Shown here in pieces: positions 60,518-64,000 of a stretch of 64,000 nucleotides of DNA. Origin of the DNA: Phyllobacterium myrsinacearum (lineage in GTDB: Bacteria; Pseudomonadota; Alphaproteobacteria; Rhizobiales; Rhizobiaceae); the NCBI RefSeq assembly GCF_002980555.1, contig NZ_PVBT01000001.1:930001-994000 (forward strand). The letters run 5' to 3'. The stretch's first letter is position 1. Each line of letters starts with the position of its first letter. The notes under the pieces were generated by a model that searched no databases, was not told the DNA's origin, and worked only from the letters and a program-made list of their open reading frames with translations. The position numbers were made by a program, and so were the translations under genes.

Positions 60518-61093
60518 CTACAGTCCGCAGCTCTGCATCTGCGCGGCGTAGCGGCTTGCCATGGCGGCGGTGCGCCGCGCTGCCCGGTCGACACCCGGCC
60601 GGTTTCGCCAGGTTCCGCGCGCGTATTCCTTGGGACCGGCATAATAGGCGGCGTAGAGATTATAGGCGTCGTTGAGCGGGATGCCGTTCTTCTTGTTGCT
60701 TTGCGCGTGATACCAGCCGACGAAATACACCGCATCGGCAAAACTGGTGCGGCCGCTGCCATAGCGTCCGGTGCTGCGCTGGAATTCCGCCCAGGTGCCG
60801 TCGAGCGCCTGCGAATAGCCATAGGCGCTGGAGGGACGCGTCCAGGGAATGAAGCCGAGCAATTTGGTGCGCGGCGGTCTTGCCCGGGCCTGAAAGCCGG
60901 ATTCGGTATTGATCGTGGCCATGAGAATGGGAACCGGCACGCCATATTGCGCTTCCGCGCCCTTGGCGTAGGAATACCAATTGTTGAAAAAGCCGTCCTT
61001 TTGATCGAATACGGCGCAAACATTGTTGGTCTGGGTGGGCGCCGAGGCGCAGCCTGCCAGCAACAACAAGGGTATCATCATGATGCGGCGCAT
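60518..61093 (-). CDS. Lytic transglycosylase (SLT-domain) lipoprotein
   Basis: 191 residues. Lipoprotein signal RRIMMIPLLLLAGC with lipobox LLAGC (lipid-modified Cys about 16). The SLT-type muramidase domain has ILMATINTESGFQARARPPR (catalytic Glu in NTESGF), SSAYGYSQALDGTWAEFQRS, and YAAYYAGPKEYARGTW. It cleaves murein glycan strands to anhydro-MurNAc products, the kind of sugar that AnmK recycles. ATG 61093 follows AAAGGACTTGCCC. Convergent with the LivJ-like gene. Confidence 0.92.
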   Translation of the reverse strand: MRRIMMIPLLLLAGCASAPTQTNNVCAVFDQKDGFFNNWYSYAKGAEAQYGVPVPILMATINTESGFQARARPPRTKLLGFIPWTRPSSAYGYSQALDGTWAEFQRSTGRYGSGRTSFADAVYFVGWYHAQSNKKNGIPLNDAYNLYAAYYAGPKEYARGTWRNRPGVDRAARRTAAMASRYAAQMQSCGL

Positions 61094-61349
61094 GGGCAAG
61101 TCCTTTGTCTTGCCCAACCAACTAGTCCTCAATTCCTAATGGAATCTTACCAAACGGCCGTAGAAGCCGATCACATTCGATCAAATTTGATGTGACAATT
61201 TATTGTTTCTTAAACGCTGCCGCAGTGATCCCCGGATGTGTCCCAGGCGATAAAGAGACTTGCCTTCGTGCCGGAGCGGGATCAGGCTTGCTCCGGCGAA
61301 TCCGTTTCGTGCAATGGAGGTCGCCGGTCATTTATCCAGAGGTTTCCCC

Positions 61350-62354
61350 ATGCGTGCCACCCTTCATCCCGCCGGAACCGTGCATCGGCTGATCATCGAC
61401 GGTGTTTCCCTTCGCAACAACCTGCTGGGCGATCCGACCGCCCGCGTGGTGGATGTCTACGTGCCCGCCGGGCATGATGGCACCGGTCTGCCGCTGCTTG
61501 TCGATCTCGTGGGGTTCACCGCCGGCGGTCCCGCGCACACCAACTGGAAGGGGTTTGGCGAAAACGTTCCGGAACGGCTGGACCGGCTGATCGGTTCGGG
61601 CGCCATGCCGCCGGTCGTGGTTGCCTTCCCGGATTGCTTTACGCGGCTCGGCGGCAACCAGTACATCAACAGCGCGGCGATGGGCAATTGGGAAGATTTC
61701 CTCATCGATGAAATGCTGCCGGCCGTCGAAGGCCGGTTCGGCTGCGGCGGTCAGGGCAAGCGCGGGGTTTTCGGCAAAAGCTCCGGCGGCTACGGCACGC
61801 ATGTCCACGCCATGCGCCGGTCCGATATCTGGTCCGCGGCCGCCAGCCACTCCGGCGATGCGGGCTTTGAACAGCTTTATCTGCCGGAATTTCCCGGCGT
61901 CCTGCGGGCGCTCGCCGAACATGACCTGTCTATCGAAGTTTGGATGAAGGCTTTCGAGGCGAAACCGAAAAAGAGCGACAGCGACACGCTGGTCATCATG
62001 ATTTTGGCCCAGGCGGCAACATTCGATCCCGATCCGCAGGCGTTTCTGGGTCTGCGGCTGCCCGTCGATCTGGAAACCTGCGAACTGATCGAGGAGCGGT
62101 GGGCGAACTGGCTTGCCTGGGACCCGGCGCAGCTCGCGCAAACCCATGGGCACAATCTGGCCAAGCTGAAGGCTGTCTATTTCGATTGCGGCACCAAGGA
62201 CCAGTACAACATTCTCTATGGCTCGCGCCGGGTGCACCGGACGCTTGACCGGCTTGGCATTGCGCACCGCTACGAAGAATTCGACGATAATCATTCGGCT
62301 GTCGACTACCGCATGGATGTGAGCCTGCCGTTTCTCGCCCAGGCCTTGAGCTGA
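61350..62354 (+). CDS. Alpha/beta-hydrolase esterase (enterochelin-esterase-like fold)
   Basis: 334 residues. Esterase D/Fes-like alpha/beta fold: RVVDVYVPAGHDGTGLPLLV, VVVAFPDCFTRLGGNQYINS, and the nucleophile elbow GVFGKSSGGYGTHVHAMRR (Ser in GKSSGG, about 151). A likely acid is CGTKDQYNILYG and the His is in EFDDNHSAVDYRMD. A helical insertion of about 90 residues (about 185-275) is longer than in plain esterase D. The substrate is unknown and no siderophore genes are nearby. AGAGG lies before ATG 61350. Confidence 0.88.
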   Translation: MRATLHPAGTVHRLIIDGVSLRNNLLGDPTARVVDVYVPAGHDGTGLPLLVDLVGFTAGGPAHTNWKGFGENVPERLDRLIGSGAMPPVVVAFPDCFTRLGGNQYINSAAMGNWEDFLIDEMLPAVEGRFGCGGQGKRGVFGKSSGGYGTHVHAMRRSDIWSAAASHSGDAGFEQLYLPEFPGVLRALAEHDLSIEVWMKAFEAKPKKSDSDTLVIMILAQAATFDPDPQAFLGLRLPVDLETCELIEERWANWLAWDPAQLAQTHGHNLAKLKAVYFDCGTKDQYNILYGSRRVHRTLDRLGIAHRYEEFDDNHSAVDYRMDVSLPFLAQALS

Positions 62355-62728
62355 GGCATCGGGCGCCCCAGATAGGGTAGGCCCGACCGGGCGACCAACA
62401 TGGAGAGCAGGTATCCCGGTCAGGCCCTTGCTGGAGGACCAGCGACAAGGGAACGCCGCCACGGAGCGAAAGTTCCGGTTGGCAACCTGACAAACGGGGT
62501 TTTATGCAATGTTCTTGCAATCTAATGTGGTGACAACCCAAGTGTGGTAACAACCCGGTTTGATCTGCTGATCAGAATTGACCGATGCCTCGCAACCTGC
62601 TCTTCAGATGAAGAAGCACCTTGCTGTGCCTGAAATTTAGCCGATGAAAAACGACGTGAACCCAATATGACTGCGACAAACAACGAATACAGCTTGAGAG
62701 CCATGATTCCTGCCAGGGGGAGAATCCA
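62355..62728. other. Structured intergenic region without a gene
   Basis: 374 bp between the esterase and sterol-desaturase genes. From 62365 to 62500 it is dense in complementary segments: CCCTTG-CTGG (62431-62440) pairs with CCAG-CAAGGG, CGGAGCGAAAGTTCCG forms a short stem, and GGCCCGACCGGGC is near-palindromic. Further on, TGTGGTRACAACCC occurs twice (62526-62539 and 62543-62556). No ORF has a ribosome site. It could be an RNA gene, leader or repeat; I cannot name it. Confidence 0.45.
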
Positions 62729-63715
62729 ATGCTGATCCCCAAGAATTCGTGGCTCTACGCAGCACTCTCCTATTCACTGTGGCCCTTGTTCTATTGCGTC
62801 GGTCTCATCGGAACCTATGCGGCGTTTCAGACACAGTCACCGCTTCTCTGGTTCAACGTGGTGTATTTCTCCGTGGTGGCGCTGATTGCCATCTTCGAGC
62901 GCATCATGCCGTACGAGCAAACCTGGCTGAAACGCGATGGCGAAACCTTCAATGACATCGCCCATACATTGCTGACCAAGGGTGCCGTGCAGATCGCCGC
63001 GGCCATTGGCGCGTCGTTCCCCATGCTGGTGGCCATCGTCGCCCAGCCTGTGCTCAGCACCTCGGCGCATATCTGGCCGAGTGCGTGGCCATTGGCGATC
63101 CAGGTCGTCCTTGGACTGATCATCGCCGAATTCGGGCTCTATATCGCCCACCGGCTGGCCCATGAAAAACTGGCGCTCTGGCGCTTTCACGCCTTGCACC
63201 ACAGTGTCGAGCGTTTGTGGGTGGTCAATACGGGGCGCTTCCATGTGATCGATTCGCTGTTCAAGATTGCGCTCAGCCAGATCCCGCTCTACCTGCTCGG
63301 TGCCCCGCTGCCAGTATTCCTGTGGATCAGCGCCGTGACGGCGTTTACCGGGCTTTTGACCCATTGCAATGTCGATGTGCGCACCGGGCCGCTCGACTGG
63401 GTTCTCAGCACGCCGCGGTTGCACCGCTGGCACCACTCCAAGGAATTGTCGGAAGGCAATACCAACTACGGCGAGAATCTGGTGCTGTGGGACCAGATTC
63501 TGGGGACCTATTTCAATCCGCCGCGTCCATCGCCTGTCGATATCGGTATCAGCGGCAAGGTGGCCAAGAGCTTTCTCGGCCAGCTGGCGCAGCCCTTTTC
63601 GGCCAAGGGGGTCAGGCAGATTCTCGGTTATGCCCCGAAGAAGAGCGATGAGGCTGGCGCTTCATCGGTTGCGGCGAAAGCACTCGCCGGCGACAAGGTT
63701 GGCGACAAGGATTGA
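62729..63715 (+). CDS. Sterol desaturase / fatty-acid hydroxylase family membrane protein
   Basis: 328 residues, about four to five membrane helices (LWPLFYCVGLIGTYAAF; FNVVYFSVVALIAIF; VQIAAAIGASFPMLVAIVA; ALPVFLWISAV-type region). The di-iron histidine boxes are HRLAHE (about 151), FHALHHSVE (about 163) and the late LHRWHHSKE (about 231). These membrane enzymes hydroxylate or desaturate lipids such as hopanoids, ornithine lipids or carotenoids; the substrate here is unknown. GGGGGAG stands 8 nt before ATG 62729. Confidence 0.92.
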   Translation: MLIPKNSWLYAALSYSLWPLFYCVGLIGTYAAFQTQSPLLWFNVVYFSVVALIAIFERIMPYEQTWLKRDGETFNDIAHTLLTKGAVQIAAAIGASFPMLVAIVAQPVLSTSAHIWPSAWPLAIQVVLGLIIAEFGLYIAHRLAHEKLALWRFHALHHSVERLWVVNTGRFHVIDSLFKIALSQIPLYLLGAPLPVFLWISAVTAFTGLLTHCNVDVRTGPLDWVLSTPRLHRWHHSKELSEGNTNYGENLVLWDQILGTYFNPPRPSPVDIGISGKVAKSFLGQLAQPFSAKGVRQILGYAPKKSDEAGASSVAAKALAGDKVGDKD

Positions 63716-63731
63716 GGCGGCGATCGCCGGT

Positions 63732-64000
63732 TCAACCGCGCTGGCCGTGGATGGTCATGTTGAACTGCACGACGTTCGAATAGATCGGCGTGCCGACATC
63801 CATGCCGTATCGGGAACGCATGACCTTGCCTTCGACGTGAAAAACGATGGCGTTGCGGTCGTGGGTGGCAAGGCTGGCCTGGAAGCTAGCCGGGCTGCTC
63901 TTGCCGCGGGCCGTCAATATTCCGTCGATGGTGGCGGTGTTCGCGCTGGTCTGGGTGATGTGCGTTGATTTGAATGTGACGGTTGGAAAGTTCTGCGCAT
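63732..64000 (-). CDS. YceI-family periplasmic protein (5' end outside window)
   Basis: The minus-strand frame is open from its stop at 63732 to the right edge of the window (about 89 residues seen). The visible part has FPTVTFKSTHITQT, GILTARGKSSPASFQ, VMRSRYGMDVGTPIYSNVVQ and a final FNMTIHG, which match the YceI lipocalin-like domain (xFPxxxFxST, LTxxGxxxPVxF, RxxFGM). YceI proteins bind isoprenoid-type lipids in the periplasm. The start and signal peptide lie beyond the window. Convergent with the desaturase gene. Confidence 0.88.
   Translation of the reverse strand, partial: AQNFPTVTFKSTHITQTSANTATIDGILTARGKSSPASFQASLATHDRNAIVFHVEGKVMRSRYGMDVGTPIYSNVVQFNMTIHGQRG

Noticed and set aside
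62420-62480. A thiamine pyrophosphate riboswitch, suggested by CTGG...CCAGCG...AGGGAA.
   Set aside because: The CTGAGA and GATCTGG core elements are missing, the order of helices does not fit, and the next gene is not a thiamine gene.
1-64000. CRISPR arrays, insertion sequences, prophage genes, rRNA operons or a replication origin.
   Set aside because: No repeated spacer-repeat pattern, transposase, integrase, capsid, rRNA or DnaA/partition gene was seen on either strand.

Overview
The window is 64 kb of GC-rich bacterial chromosome with about 63 protein genes and one tRNA gene. Gene content and order point to an alphaproteobacterium of the order Hyphomicrobiales (Rhizobiales), probably near Brucellaceae/Phyllobacteriaceae. 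The evidence is the NDUFA12-type complex I gene, a DUF2155 gene, the aat-accC-accB-aroQ block, the rne/amiC/mrcA/prfB block, an RNase E with an acidic insertion after its S1 start, the long suf operon with two cysteine desulfurases, a GTTC-N7-GTTC SOS box, Irr- and RirA-type iron boxes, and the 'ATCTCCCCCACAAGG' intergenic palindrome common in rhizobia. The genus is not resolved. There are no insertion sequences, phage genes, integrases or CRISPR arrays; this is mostly core chromosome with small accessory patches.

Layout. 1-8.1 kb: aminotransferase (cut by the window edge), hom, a VOC-domain gene behind a MerR-type promoter, glpX, a secreted protein, recJ, and a Y-family DNA polymerase with an SOS box. 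8.2-15.2 kb is accessory: an orphan YjhX-type toxin, a GlxA-type regulator, an HD-domain hydrolase, an extra ClpP, an ArsR/SRPBCC pair, a TetR regulator divergent from an NmrA-like/DUF1772 operon, a 560-bp gene-free stretch with a perfect 47-bp inverted repeat, and an isochorismatase-fold protein. 15.3-24.9 kb is housekeeping: gatB, two GNAT acetyltransferases, the complex I accessory subunit, DUF2155, aat-accC-accB, aroQ, a DsbA-like thiol protein and an M48 protease. 25-42 kb covers RNA turnover, envelope and translation: rne, amiC, mrcA, prfB (with a programmed frameshift), an M23 peptidase, a peroxiredoxin, a 1145-residue AsmA-like protein, tyrS and anmK.

42.1-51.6 kb is the iron-sulfur cluster assembly locus: a cysteine desulfurase, sufB, sufC, sufD, sufS and a SufT-like gene, then two unrelated genes, then sufA. 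The promoter region of the first desulfurase holds an Irr-type box and a RirA-type box, and a second, nearly identical RirA-type box precedes sufB, so the locus reads as dually iron-controlled.

51.6-64 kb: TfoX-domain and NUDIX genes, a DEAD-box helicase, nadK, tRNA-Thr(UGU), then a short accessory patch with a T4 endonuclease V (DenV)-like pyrimidine-dimer glycosylase, a small secreted protein and a methyltransferase. Next come cytochrome b561, cupin, kinase-fold, branched-chain amino-acid binding protein, lytic transglycosylase lipoprotein, esterase and sterol-desaturase genes, and a YceI-family gene cut by the right edge.

The most noteworthy observations are the two-regulator iron control of suf, the DenV homologue whose TTG start leaves the catalytic threonine at position 2, the SOS box that relocates the start of the Y-family polymerase, the MerR/SoxR-type promoter of the VOC gene, and two structured intergenic regions with no assigned function. 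No undescribed multi-gene system is clearly present.
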